Shown in pieces: positions 1 to 11,700 of a stretch of 64,000 nucleotides of DNA. A model generated the notes under the pieces. The model saw nothing but the letters and a program-made list of their open reading frames with translations, searched no databases and was not told where the DNA came from. Position numbers and translations under genes: made by a program. Source of the DNA: Gymnothorax reevesii (taxonomy: Eukaryota; Chordata; Actinopteri; Anguilliformes; Muraenidae); contig CM056587.1 of NCBI GenBank assembly GCA_029721435.1, positions 19,600,667 to 19,664,666 on the forward strand, read 5' to 3'. The stretch's first letter is position 1; each line of letters begins with the position of its first letter.

Positions 1-17
1 AGTCCAAAGATGCACGT

Positions 18-53
18 GTTGTGTATGTGTATGTGTATGTGTATGTGTGTGGG
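18..53. repeat. (GTGTAT)n / GT microsatellite
   Basis: Tandem GTGTAT units run into GTGTGT and are visible directly. Confidence 0.8.
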
Positions 54-1828
54 TGCACGAGCATGCATGGAGGCAAGTGTGGGAAGGGGCTAGTTTGGTA
101 ACCATGGATGTAGGGGTAGCTTTTATCATTGTGCTTTGGACATTGATGATATGCAAATGCATATTCAGAAAGTGAATACATGAGAGTTACTGTGTTGTTA
201 TGTCAAGACCAGTCTATACGGCTTTATGAGCTATGTGATCATATAGGGCTGATATTTAGCTCATCCATTAGTTTTACACTTGAGAAGAACTCTAAACATT
301 GTATTCCATGAACCTATGGTAACTTCTCCAATACTGCATAGTCAGTGGTATAGTCCTCTGGCCTGCACCTCATACAATAAAATCATCACCCATTGTTAAA
401 GTGGTGACATGTTGGGTGTGGTAGCGTGCAAATGCCACAAGCTGTTGCATCTCTCATTTCTACCCACTCTGCAAATTACTAATTTCAAGTTTCAGCATAT
501 TTTTTTCTTGTTTAGCCAAATGCTTCCTGCATCCATATAACCCATAATGGGGCAGGGAAATATTATACATATTCGTGCTTTTCTGCTAGTTAATTGGCAC
601 TATCGCATGAGCTACACTGCTTGTTTCATCTCTGTAAGAGATGAGGTACATGTGGGGTCAGGTTCTGACTATGTAAGACAGAATAATTACCCATAAAGCA
701 AAAGAAAATGTGTCTTTATTTTTCTATGGGCAGCAACTCAAGAGGGTCTATTATACAGTTATTGTGGCAACAACGCCACAGACAAATTCTGCCTAGCTTT
801 TTGAAGGCCTACACCCTGCCCAACACAGTTTTATTTATTTATTTATTGAAATTACCCGGTTTTGTCTGCTGTGGAAATATGTTACAGACCCCACGGGGTG
901 AGAAAGACCAAAGTCACTTCATATCAATATTTTATTTTGTTTTTGCATAGTGTTTGTTGCAATGAAAAAAAATCTTTTGAGAGACTGAGGGAAATTCCAG
1001 GAGAATACTGGCTAATCCAGGAGAGTTGGCGGCCCATTTTCACACTGATGTTTCTTGCTTCTCTTCCTTCAGACTTGTCACGGCAGCACATTCCCTACTC
1101 CGGGCAGCCCTCGCGTCTCAAACACGCCGGCTCAGGGTTAATGCTATTCGTGATAGGGGTGGTACTGCGCTGGACTCCTACCCGGTAGCATTAGCCCTGC
1201 GCTGTGGGGAAACTCAACAAACGGGAGGACGCACGCAGAAGTGATCAAATCAAGCTTTTCCCCGGGGATCGTAACACCTCAAAATGTAACATTTCAACAA
1301 AGATGGTATTTTTGTTCAATAAAGGGCAACAATAATTGCTGACATCTGGATTCAAACTACATTTGGCATCCATGACCTGCAGATAATAGTGTGCTTCCCT
1401 TATCAATATAAATGAGAGAGTTAAAAAAAGGATTCAAGTGAGCAGCATGAAACCAAAACACAAGCAGGTCACTCGCAGTTCTGGTTCATCCATAAGGCAT
1501 GGCCACATTTGTGTCTGTATGGGCAGCTTCTGACATTTTCAAATCTTGGCGCATTGTCATGACTCACTGTTTCCATTTCAGGGAATTTCTGACATTCAGC
1601 AAGCTATGAAATCTTTTTCTAGACTTTGAACCTTGGATAACTTTCTCTGCCTGTTTACTCTTCTTAACTGAGATATTTCACAATAAAGAGTCTGAAAAAA
1701 CCCAAATTGCTGTATAAGCTTTTACTTTCCTGCAACATAGCTGAGGGTGATTAGTTGCTTCACTGTTACCATGTTTTTTTTTTATGCTTTGACGATGTCA
1801 TAAACCACAAACACACATAGAATGCTTT

Positions 1829-4060
1829 TCAGAATTATTGGCGCCCTTCAGAAAAAATGTGTTTATTTTAAGACCTTGCGTGCAAGAAGTACCTAAGTCA
1901 AATGAAATAAAATATCGAGCTGGCACAAGTTTTGGAATCTTTACTGATAAAAGAATCATTTGATACCAAAATTAGGGAAAAAAAGGACGTACTTCTTTTT
2001 ATATGGTGTTTATTGTTATATGATGTTTTTGGAATCCTCTAAAATTTTCTGCAAGAAGTACTCAGGTCCCTAAAGTGCCCAAGTCCATGACTGGGCCAAT
2101 CAAAATGCTGGGATTGAGGGGTTACCATGGTTACCAAGGGAATTTTCATACTCCCAGAAGGAGTTTTTTTCTGTTATAAACACATAAGTTAGGATTTTGA
2201 AGCAATCATTGGAGTAGAAGAGAGGTGTTGTTTGAAAGACGACTACTTCTGCTCCAAAATTATGTTTTTCTACATTTTGAATGTTCGTTTCTGATTTGTC
2301 TGAGTGAATTTGGATTTTACCAACTTACACTGGTGTTAAACAAGCAGTTTTGCCTACCATAAAGGCACAAAAGCAAGGAAGCTTGGCTAAAGTAACATTT
2401 TTGTATAGAAAACTATGCAATAAAGGGTTTTTGGTGTTAAAGTACTCAAGTCTGTGTTTTTTCCACAAAAAGTACCTAAGTCCAGCCATTTTGTCACAAA
2501 AGGTTCCTAATTCCAAAACTAATTTTCTCTATTTCTCGGTAATAAAGGAGAATCATTCCATTAAGAAATGGTGACTAACCATATTTAGACCCTAGAACTA
2601 GCACACAAGTCCATAAAAAGCTACCTTGAAAAAAGTATCTGCAGCATGTTCTGAAAACTTCGACTATCAATATCTCAAAACTGACATCTTATGACTTAAG
2701 TACTTCTTGCACGCAGGTCTTCAATTGAATGCAAAAAATGTCCTTATTTTTTATGCTTATGAAATTTTATTCAAGATATTCATAAAAATGTAACCTTCTA
2801 TTGAAGTAACATAATTCAAAGAAGAGTGGATTTCTCATCATGTACCTAATATTTTTTGATCAGAAATGTGTTTGCGACAATTATTTGCACCACTTCATTT
2901 CATATTTTATTCATCCTCCCTTTGCCAAGGTAACAGCTGTGATTCATCTCCTGTAAGACGTTATTAGCCTGGGGAATACGTGACAGGGGATGTGAGACCA
3001 TACCGAATCTTTTCAGATCCTTCAGATTCTGAGGTTGACACTTGCGGGCTCTTATCTGCTCAATCTGCAGATTTATTATGGAGTTTAGGTGAGGGGATTT
3101 TGATGGCCATGGCAAAACCTTTATTCTCTGGACGGTGAACCATTTTTGAGTAAATTTTGAGGTGTGCTTCAGATTATTGTGCTAGAAGGTCAAACCATGG
3201 CCCATTATAAAGTTTCTGGCAGAGGCTGTTATGTTTTCATTAAATAAGAGTTACTGTTCAGTGGCATCCATGATACCATCTATCCTGACAAGATGTCCAG
3301 GGGCTTTGGAAGTAAAAAAGCCCCACAAGATCGAAGATCCACCACCACACTTCACATTGGGTATGAGATGCTTCACTGCATGGTTACCTTTCTGGCTATG
3401 CCAAACCCACCATTGATGTTTATTACCAAAAAACTATATATTGGTCTCATCTGACCATAAAGTCTGGTCCGGTTGAAAGTACCAGTAACATGGCAAACTG
3501 TGGCACTTAAGTTTGCTGAGGTTTTTATTCTGGAAATCCTCTCAAGTAGGTGACCCCTGATAGTAAGAGTAGGGACTTTCTGACCTGGGCCAAGACGCAA
3601 CTAATCTCTGCAGTGCCCCAGCTGTGATTCTTGGAAATTCTTCTATTAGTAAAACCATCCTTTCTACAGTGCATGGGGTCAATTTACACAAATACATATC
3701 CTCTGGCAAGCCTCTTAATGTCTGCAGTCACTTCAAACTTCTTAATTATTTCCTTGGTAGTGGAAATGGGTATTTTACAGGTTACAGGTTTTCCTCCATC
3801 CATTTCCTAATTTGGGCAGTTCAATTACTTTTTGTCGCACATCATCGCTGTGCTCTTGGGCCTTTCCCATAGTGACGAATGACAAGGGGAATTTGGCCAG
3901 TGTCACCTCATATGTACTTCTGTGAAACGGAGTCATGGTTGACCACTGAAGAGTTCCCAGTCACATTAGTGAACTTAAAAATGAAAAAATATGGAAAATA
4001 TTATAAATATACAGGAAATACACTTCAGGTAGATTTTAATCATTGGGTTTTTCAGCTATG
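1829..4060 (-). mobile_element. Degenerate Tc1-like transposon, minus orientation, interrupted
   Basis: A Tc1-type end (AGAATTATTGGCGCCCTTCA) lies at 1831-1850. From about 2870 the minus strand encodes decayed Tc1 transposase pieces: a WPSKSPHLN...INL stretch near 3000-3110 resembles the WP.SPDLNPIE block around the catalytic glutamate, and more remnants follow to about 3650. The frame is broken many times, so the copy is dead. The matching far end was not found, so the right boundary is approximate. The inverted-repeat element at 1868-2723 appears to have inserted into it. Confidence 0.55.
1868..2723. mobile_element. Non-autonomous element with ~32-bp inverted ends
   Basis: The left end at 1868-1901 and the right end at 2692-2723 are inverted copies that both contain GCGTGCAAGAAGTAC. 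The inside has no transposase. It repeats the motif AAGTAC-YYAAGTC several times (near 1887, 2058, 2439 and 2468) in both orientations. It sits in the broken Tc1 copy around it, and its family is not recognised. Confidence 0.55.
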
Positions 4061-4805
4061 CAAATAAGTGCAGCACATGTGATTTAGAGAAAAACATCCA
4101 TTTAATATAAACTTTTTTTTTCCAAAAATAATTTTATTTCAAAGAAAAGGTCAGGTTTTTGTGAATATGTTGAGGGAGAGACCAAGCGGATAAACAGCGA
4201 AGACATTTTTTTGTAGATACACTGTAAGTGGATACTTACAGTATAGATACACTGTAAAATGTATCTATATATCAGAATTCTGGCCTGGAAAAGAAAAGTG
4301 TGAGAATGGACATGTGGGCGAAGGACAAAATTAATTCCTGCTTCCTGCATCCACTATATAGGGGATATAAAAGTGGTTTTTTTTTTTTTTTTTTTGATGG
4401 TGTCAAGTCATTGTACAAGAAATGTAGACTCAGGGAAATATGTAACCATTGCATGAAGCAGTTTAAACCATTTTCCCATTTATTGAAATGTTTATGTCCC
4501 CCACGAGAAGTATTCCTTATATTTTATGCAGAATTTCTTATTGTGTGGGCACGGTGATTTCTTTGTCATTTTCAGCAGTATCATGAGACATTTACTGTAT
4601 GATTGAGGTAATTCTTCAAAAATTCTTACGCTGGAGTATAGCAGAGTGTTTCTCCTTGGAAATAAGTGTTCACAATCTGTTTTATCATAGGAGGGTGAAG
4701 AAAAATGAAAAAAAAAAAAATTGCCTGTCCTTAAGGCTTTCATTGTATCACTATTGATTTCCAGTAAAAGGAATTGTGCAGCATGGTTTTTCCCACAAAT
4801 CTGGA

Positions 4806-4842
4806 TTTTTTTTTTTTATTCTTTTTTTTTTTTTTTTTTTTT
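4806..4842. repeat. Poly-T tract
   Basis: Two nearly continuous runs of T. A similar shorter tract lies at about 4379-4395. Confidence 0.8.
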
Positions 4843-5479
4843 ACATTCAGTTTTTATGCAGTACAAAGCCAAATGCCAGCATGTGAGCTGGAGTGAATAA
4901 GGTCTGGGGAGTTGCACACGGAAAATTATGGTTTATTGCTCGTCTAATCCGGGCAGTGCTGATTTACAACTGATCAAACTTGAAAAGGGTGTGGTCAGCG
5001 TTATATTGAAAATTGGCTATCCAAGCTTGCAGATCAACCATGACTACTGGTAATCAAATCATCAAGCTGATCCAGTTAGACTCACTTACTACCCTGTAAA
5101 ATAACTATATTGATAAATTTGTGCATGTTTCATGGCAAGGATTCTCAGAGCAGGATTGAGGATGTATTTCATTAATTAAATATTTTTTCACAAAATTAAT
5201 TGGTTATTGACAATATTTTTGTTAATAACTATATATTTTCAGACGAAGAATTTAATTAACAACTTAGCACATTCATCAAAATAATGGCTAATAGACATGA
5301 ATTCAGACACAATAACATAAGCAGTTTATGATACATAAATTGCGCACATGTGCAGACACAAGAGCGCAGATAATGGCACTTAAATCATTTTTTATTTTTA
5401 ATCATTTTCTAAATAGGATGCTTCCGATTTTTACGACACTGCATGCTTTGGTAATGCAGTTCTGGGAGTACACAGGTCC

Positions 5480-5694
5480 GACAAACATGCTTTCCAATAG
5501 CCGGAACGCTCGAATAAACTTCGAGGACTGGGGTCTACACGGAAACAGATCAGCGCTGCACCGATGGCGGCTTCCAGAAGGCATGGATGGTGAATGGAAT
5601 TGAATTTTGCATCCAGATGCGATGCATTTTCTCAGGCACTGAAGAAAATTGCAATCTGTTGTTCAATAACATCCAGGGACATTCCTGAGCGAGA
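5480..5694 (+). promoter_or_regulatory. Putative MRPL39 promoter / 5' UTR
   Basis: This stretch just upstream of the inferred MRPL39 start is richer in CpG than the AT-rich DNA around it and has no obvious TATA box, as expected for a housekeeping mitochondrial-ribosome gene. The transcription start cannot be placed from sequence alone. Confidence 0.35.
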
Positions 5695-5731
5695 ATGGCG
5701 TGTACATCTGCTTGCCGAGTACTCTATCGCC
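5695..5731 (+). CDS. mrpl39: MRPL39 exon 1 (start codon, presequence)
   Basis: Encodes 12 residues plus one base, with Arg at 8 and 12 and no acidic residue. The donor is GTGAGT at 5732. The phase (1) matches exon 2 exactly and forms an Arg codon across the junction. Confidence 0.75.
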
Positions 5732-8700
5732 GTGAGTACAGCGCCCGTTTCACCCTTTATTTCTGGTCATCCGGATTTAATGTTATGTGGCTCGGTAGCA
5801 TGGTAGCTAGCTACTATCTGACCTTGGGCTGTACATTCAAATATCAACATTACGCGAAATTGAATAGTTGAGCCATTAGCAATCACGCTGGTAGTTTATA
5901 GATTTCACTCTTGTTTGTTTAACTGCTACATAAACATGAACAACTTGATATGTCCTTGATAATCGGCAAATACTATTACTGAAGTACTGTACTTAAGCTA
6001 CCGTAACGTGAATGATGTTTAAACTATCTGCGAAAATAAGTCAACATGATGACAGTCTTCTATGTACCAGGGACATTTTGGAATGTTGTGAATGAAGTGC
6101 TTCTGTTTGAATAAATTGAGTTAATCTTTGCCGCAGCACACGGGCAAGTCGGCTTCTGTAGTTTTCCAAGAAATATTTGCCTCCACTAATGGCAGAGACT
6201 GCGGGGCTGCAAACACTGTCATTCAGCACCTATGTCATTGGGGGGAAATATGCTATATCGAAATTATTATTTTAAATAATTTATCATTACCGCGTGTAGA
6301 AGCTGTCATCATGAAGTGGTGCTGTGGGCCCGCTGCAAAAGTTGGGTGGTAAATTTAATTGAAATGTTGCATAGAAGTTCCTATTTTAGCTAAAGGAAAA
6401 ATTACGGTCAGTGTGAATTCATGCTGAAAATATTTATTAAAGGGTGAGCTGTTCAACTTTCTAGTTGCGTGTCTTGTTAGTCACATGACCGCGCTGAGGT
6501 AATCCACAGGAGTGCCCCCCCCCCTTCTTCTACTTCAGGGTTGGTGTCCAGCGCCGCTCAGACGAAGATTCCAACCGCAGAACTTCGCAAGCTGCGTAGT
6601 GCGGTGTTTTCCAGGGAGCAGACGAGGCAGAGAGCGCTTATCACGCGAACAGAGAAGATTGAGGTGACCGTGCAGGGTCCTGGTCTTCAAGGGTCGCTGC
6701 TCGTCATGAACAAGGGTGTGTCGACCCCTTACAGCTGCGCACGGCGTGAGTACATCCCAAGGAAGCATGTGAGCTCACAATTTAACCATGGCACAGTGGC
6801 CACAAAATGGGGTAACTTTATTAATCAAGTAAGTGTCTGGTTCCAAAAGCTCCTTGAGTGCCCCCTGCCAGGTATGTGAGGTCTTCCACCCTGAGCACAT
6901 ACAATGCAAACCAGCAAAGACTTGAAAATACGTGGATCCAGCTGAGGGTCCTTGTGAGGTTTGGGAACCACTAGAGCAGGGCTCTCTAAATCCAGCCCTC
7001 GAATCCAACTACAGTCCTGATTTTCCTTCCTTCCAAGCAATTAAGTGAACGATTAATGCTGCTGATTGGCCAGATTGTCATCTCACCTGACTCTCAGGTA
7101 AAGGGAGGGTGGAAAACCAGCAGTTCTCGGCCCTCGAGGACCATTATTTGAGGAGCCCTGCACTTAAGAAGCCAGTCTGTTCTGACCCAAGTGGTTTCTC
7201 GGGCCAGTTCTAAACCCCAGTTTCAGTTGCATGAAGAAACTAGGAGAGTTGCTACTCGCCCTGGATGGGATGCTGGTCTATTGCAACTCTTAGTCAGATT
7301 TACCTATCAATTTACTGGTACCCTGTTATAAACCTGGGTGGAGCGAGGCACTGTGGGAGAGAAGTGTTTTTCTGTGGAACACGCTGCAAAAGCCGTGGCC
7401 AGGACTGAAACTCAGACCCTTTCGGTCCCTAAGTCATGTGCACTTCACCACTGTGCTACTGCGTCCCCTAAGAAATAGGCAATGTCTTAATGGTCAGTGC
7501 ATGGTGATCTGTAGGAAGGTGTTTTGGTGTATTTATAGTGAAAGCTAGCAGCAAACCACTGCCCGAGGATGTAACTGCTCGCTCTCTCACTCACTCTCGC
7601 AGACCTGACAGAATGGCATGTGACCAGCTCCGCCCTGGCCCTGGTGGACGGCGAGCCTTGGCCGATGCACCGTCCCCTTACACAGTCCTGCTCACTGACC
7701 CTCCTCACCTTTAAGGACTCTGACCCCACACTAGTCAACAAGGTACAGCTCCCTGTGTCCTGTCTTTATGATTACTGCTCTGAGAAATGGACTGGACAGT
7801 TGCTTCCCTGCATCAGTTGACTACAGCATGATAGAACAGTAGGACGTTCACATTGCTTATTTGTGGTAAAGTAGCTTTATTGCCTATCCTGCATGGTCAG
7901 TTAACCCCCCTTTGCGCGGAATACAAAATTTTGCCAATTTTTCCTGTTGTGCATGAGCCTATTTAAGCTTTAGAACTCAGGACTTGTGACACAGAGATTT
8001 TTGAAAATTATTCAAGTGAAGCTAGACATTTGTAAATTCAATTACAGAATTGTTTAGGAATTAAATTTTGGAATTTACGGACGCCGGCGTCTACATCTGC
8101 AGAAAGGGGTTAATATACGTTATTTACTTGACCGTTTCACTAACTGCAGGCGTACTGGCGATCCTGTGCGGCTCTGCTGGGACAGGTGCTGGAGAACGCC
8201 TTCAAAGATGAGTTCTCCATAGAGCTGCTCAAGAGCCCCGAGCTGCCAGGTCTGTAAGCGCGACCCACCCGTGCTTAATCATCCCCACTCCCTGCAATAA
8301 CTTCATCCAACCAGAAACAACCATCATTCAGCCATTACCAACCGTGCTTTATCATAGCCAGTCCCTTTAGTACCTTCATCCACTCAGTAACGAGAATCAT
8401 TCAACTGCTATCAACTGCGGTTAACCATTACTAATCGCCGCTGTACCTTCATCCAATCAAAAACAAGCATCAGTCAACTGCATCCAAGTATGCTCGGCAT
8501 TACTGTACCACAGTTCAAAGTTGTCATAGTGGTCCTCATTTTACTGGTGCATGTGGCAAGATGCAGTCATAAACTTAAGGAAATATTGTTTCAGAATAAC
8601 TCTTCAGTTTAGGCCTCTGACATTTATGGACTCACTGACGTGCTTTGTTCTTCCTCTTGTGGGTATTTCTTCCCGCTGTATTCCATTCCTGAATTTACCC

Positions 8701-11700
8701 ATGATCCTCTCTCTCTGTCTCCCTGCAGTGACCTCTGGTGCATTTTGCTGTGATCTGGCTCTGGACCCTCTGTTAGATGATTGGACCCCCTCAGAAGTAA
8801 GTCTACATGCAGTTACCTTTTGTGTGTGTGACTCATCTGCTAATGACCAGAGTTGGAAAATACAGGTCCAGAAGTAGAGCCCCTCTCAGTATTTATATCC
8901 CCGAACGCTGAATGGCGTTCTGGGGATATTATGTATTTGGTCCGACCGCCACCTCTGCCGCGCCGCCCTACGTGTTAACGCCATAACTTCAGTAATATTT
9001 CAATCAGAAATTTCAAGTTTTGCATATAAGTAAGTATCATAAAGAGGAAGAACGGATTCGATTTTGGACAATTTACAATTTCTAGATTGGCCACCAGGGG
9101 CCAAAAATGGAAAAAAATCACTGTTTTTAATCATGTCTCTGGAAATATTTGTCCGATTGACCTCAGATCAAGTGCAAATGAAAGGTCATGACCTGAGGAT
9201 GTGTCCCACAATGACATAATACCTGTTTGGTTCAAAATTTTGACACAAGGTGGAGCTTTGTCACATAAAATTCACCATTTTTGCCATATCTTTGGAACTA
9301 TTTGTCCAATTGACATGAAACTATGTGCAACTGCAAGGTCATGACCTCACAACGTGTCACATGATGACATCATACCTGTATGGTTCACTATATTGCCACC
9401 AGGTGGCGCTTTGTGATGGAAAATTACCATTTTGGCCATATCTTCAGAACCATTGGTCTGATTGACCTGAAATTAAGTTCAAATGAAAGGTCATGACCTG
9501 AGGGGCTTTATATTGTATTGCGTCTATTCAAGGATTGGGGAATTGGAGGATTGTGGGCGTTCGGGGATATACCCCAAGCCGTTGCCTCTGACGGCATGAG
9601 CCTAGTTTACTTCAGCATACAACTGAATAAAAAAAGAGTTACCTCCACAAAAACATTCTGACAGGGTGCTACCCGGCCATGTGACCGGGTCTCTTTTCCA
9701 ATCAGCACCCAGCTTTCAAGACTAGGTCAACGCCAGTTCAAATGTAGCACCTAGTTTATTCCTATCGAATGGATTTACTGGTTTGCTAAAACCCACTAGT
9801 GCAGAGATCCTCAAATCAGGACCTCAAATCTAAATCCATCCCAGGTTTTCTCTTCATCCCAGGTAACCAAATTAAGACACTGTGCCACAAAGCGGCCAGA
9901 CGCCTGACTCTCAGGTAAAGGGAGAGCGGAAAACCAGCAGTTCTTCAACCCCGCTAGTGTAGTCAGTTGGCTGAGGTCATGGGTGGAGAAACCAGTGAGG
10001 AATTTTACTTTCTGACCCCTCCACTTATCACCTCTGCTAATGAGTGACTGAAGGAAGAATGACTGTCTGAAATACTGCCTGGCCTGACTGACTGAATAGA
10101 TGACTGACAGAGTCACTGTCTCACAGACTGCTAGACCTGACTGACTGACTGCTGGACCTCACTGACTGAGTAGATGACTGACTGACTGTGGGCCTGAGTG
10201 ACTGACTGACTGAAAGCTGGGCCTGATTGACTGAGTGGATGACTGACAGTGACTGGCTGAGTGCTGGACCTGACTGACTGGATGGATGATTGAGTGACCA
10301 TCTGTCTGTCTAACCGACTGACTGACTGACTGCTGGGCCTGACTGGTTGAGTGGATGACTGACAGTGACTGTCTGCCTAACCTGCTGCTACCTGCCTCCA
10401 GGAGGCGCTCCGCTCTTTGACACGTGACGCTCATCAGTTGATCCAGCAGGACCTGCCCTGGGAGCCGCTGCAAGTGTCGCCCTCTGTGGCCCTGGAGGCC
10501 TTTAGTCACAACAGGTACTGCTCTCCCTCATCTCTCTCATCTCCTCTCCTTTCCACTCTCCGCCTCCCCTCCATTTTTCCCTCCTCCCACCTCCTCTTCT
10601 GACAATTCTCTACCTCTCCCTCCATTTTTAACTAGTCATTGTCCAGCTGAATATTAAGTGTAAATGGTGTAAACTGGTCCATGAGGTACAGTAGTGTACA
10701 AATACTTATTGGAGCCACAGTATGTCCTTCACAAGGCCTTGGCTGACATCAGGACACCACTTTTTCTGCAGTGTTGTTGGACCGATGACTGATTTTTTTT
10801 CTTCAATCCGGGAATGAATAAATACGAGCAATGCAAATCATTTAATGCTCCTAGAAAAAAAATTGATTGACTATTCTTCTACAACACTGTGAACTGTACT
10901 GTTTACTACAGAGTGACCCATTTAAAAACTGAAAGTTGTTAATTTGAGACCAATCTCATATAGATTAAGTGCTGAAACTTGGTATGTAAGTAATATGTAA
11001 CATGTATCAACATATAGGTGATTGACTTTGACGATTTCTGAAAAATTGCCATCTTGTGACTTTTGACATTCTTGTGCTCATAGACACCCATGTGAATTTC
11101 TGGCGGCCTGTAGCAATCACAGATATTAAGTTTTATGAAGCTGTGCAGGCAACATCTTCAGGACAGAAATGAGTGTGGTATTTGTGGTTTCCTCACACGA
11201 GGGTGACTGTCCCTCCCGGTTCCTCTGCAGGTGTAAGCAGGAGGAGATAGAGCAGATGGCAGCAGAAAGCCCCAGTGGTGGAGTGACACTGTACAGGTGA
11301 GAGGTCCTTGTTCTTCAGTGCTTTCTTACATTACAGAGCAGTGCTTTTCTCCGATAGTGTGTGCAGAGAAACGAGGATGTGACATCATAACCCTGGCAAA
11401 GTTGTACTCCCTATTGTCTGATAACTGGCTAAATCAGTCTTCTTTTTATATCTTTTCAACTTATAGGAAACGCATTTCATTTATTTTTAAGTGTGGTTTT
11501 GCGCATGTTAAGAACTGTGACCTGTATTTAAAAAGGCACAATTTTAAAGAGTTTTGTAAAAAGACATGATGTTGCACAGAGGTAAACGGTCAACTGTGCC
11601 AACTTTTTTGGACAATAAGCACATTGTATATTTTCAGTGAGTAATTAAACTCTATTTTGGAACATCAAATCATGTGATGTACAGTACTGTTGAGAATGTA

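Larger units (their letters stand above)
1..5694. other. Gene-free 5' flank of MRPL39
   Basis: No coding exon could be supported here. The short open frames have no recognisable domain and no splice context. The stretch holds a TG-rich microsatellite at the left edge, a nested transposon relic (about 1829-4060), several poly-T tracts and otherwise AT-rich unique-looking DNA. A small GC-rich patch at 1070-1230 stands out in base composition, but I could not assign it. Confidence 0.6.

Noticed and set aside
708..1244. Overlapping 72-108-aa open frames near the left edge
   Set aside because: No domain, no splice pattern, mixed frames; probably chance or repeat-derived.
5564..5590. Alternative MRPL39 start (ATG GCG GCT TCC AGA) ending in a GT
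   Set aside because: It ends in phase 2 and would only fit exon 2 by using an internal acceptor, which removes the conserved V-S-S segment. The ATG at 5695 fits without such changes.
7170..7475. Candidate tRNA genes at SINE heads (also 20520 and 36295)
   Set aside because: A/B-box-like words are present, but the sequences do not close a cloverleaf and are followed by SINE bodies.
10065..10380. Possible CRISPR-like array of short direct repeats
   Set aside because: Units are contiguous GACT-type minisatellite without unique spacers, in a vertebrate intron.
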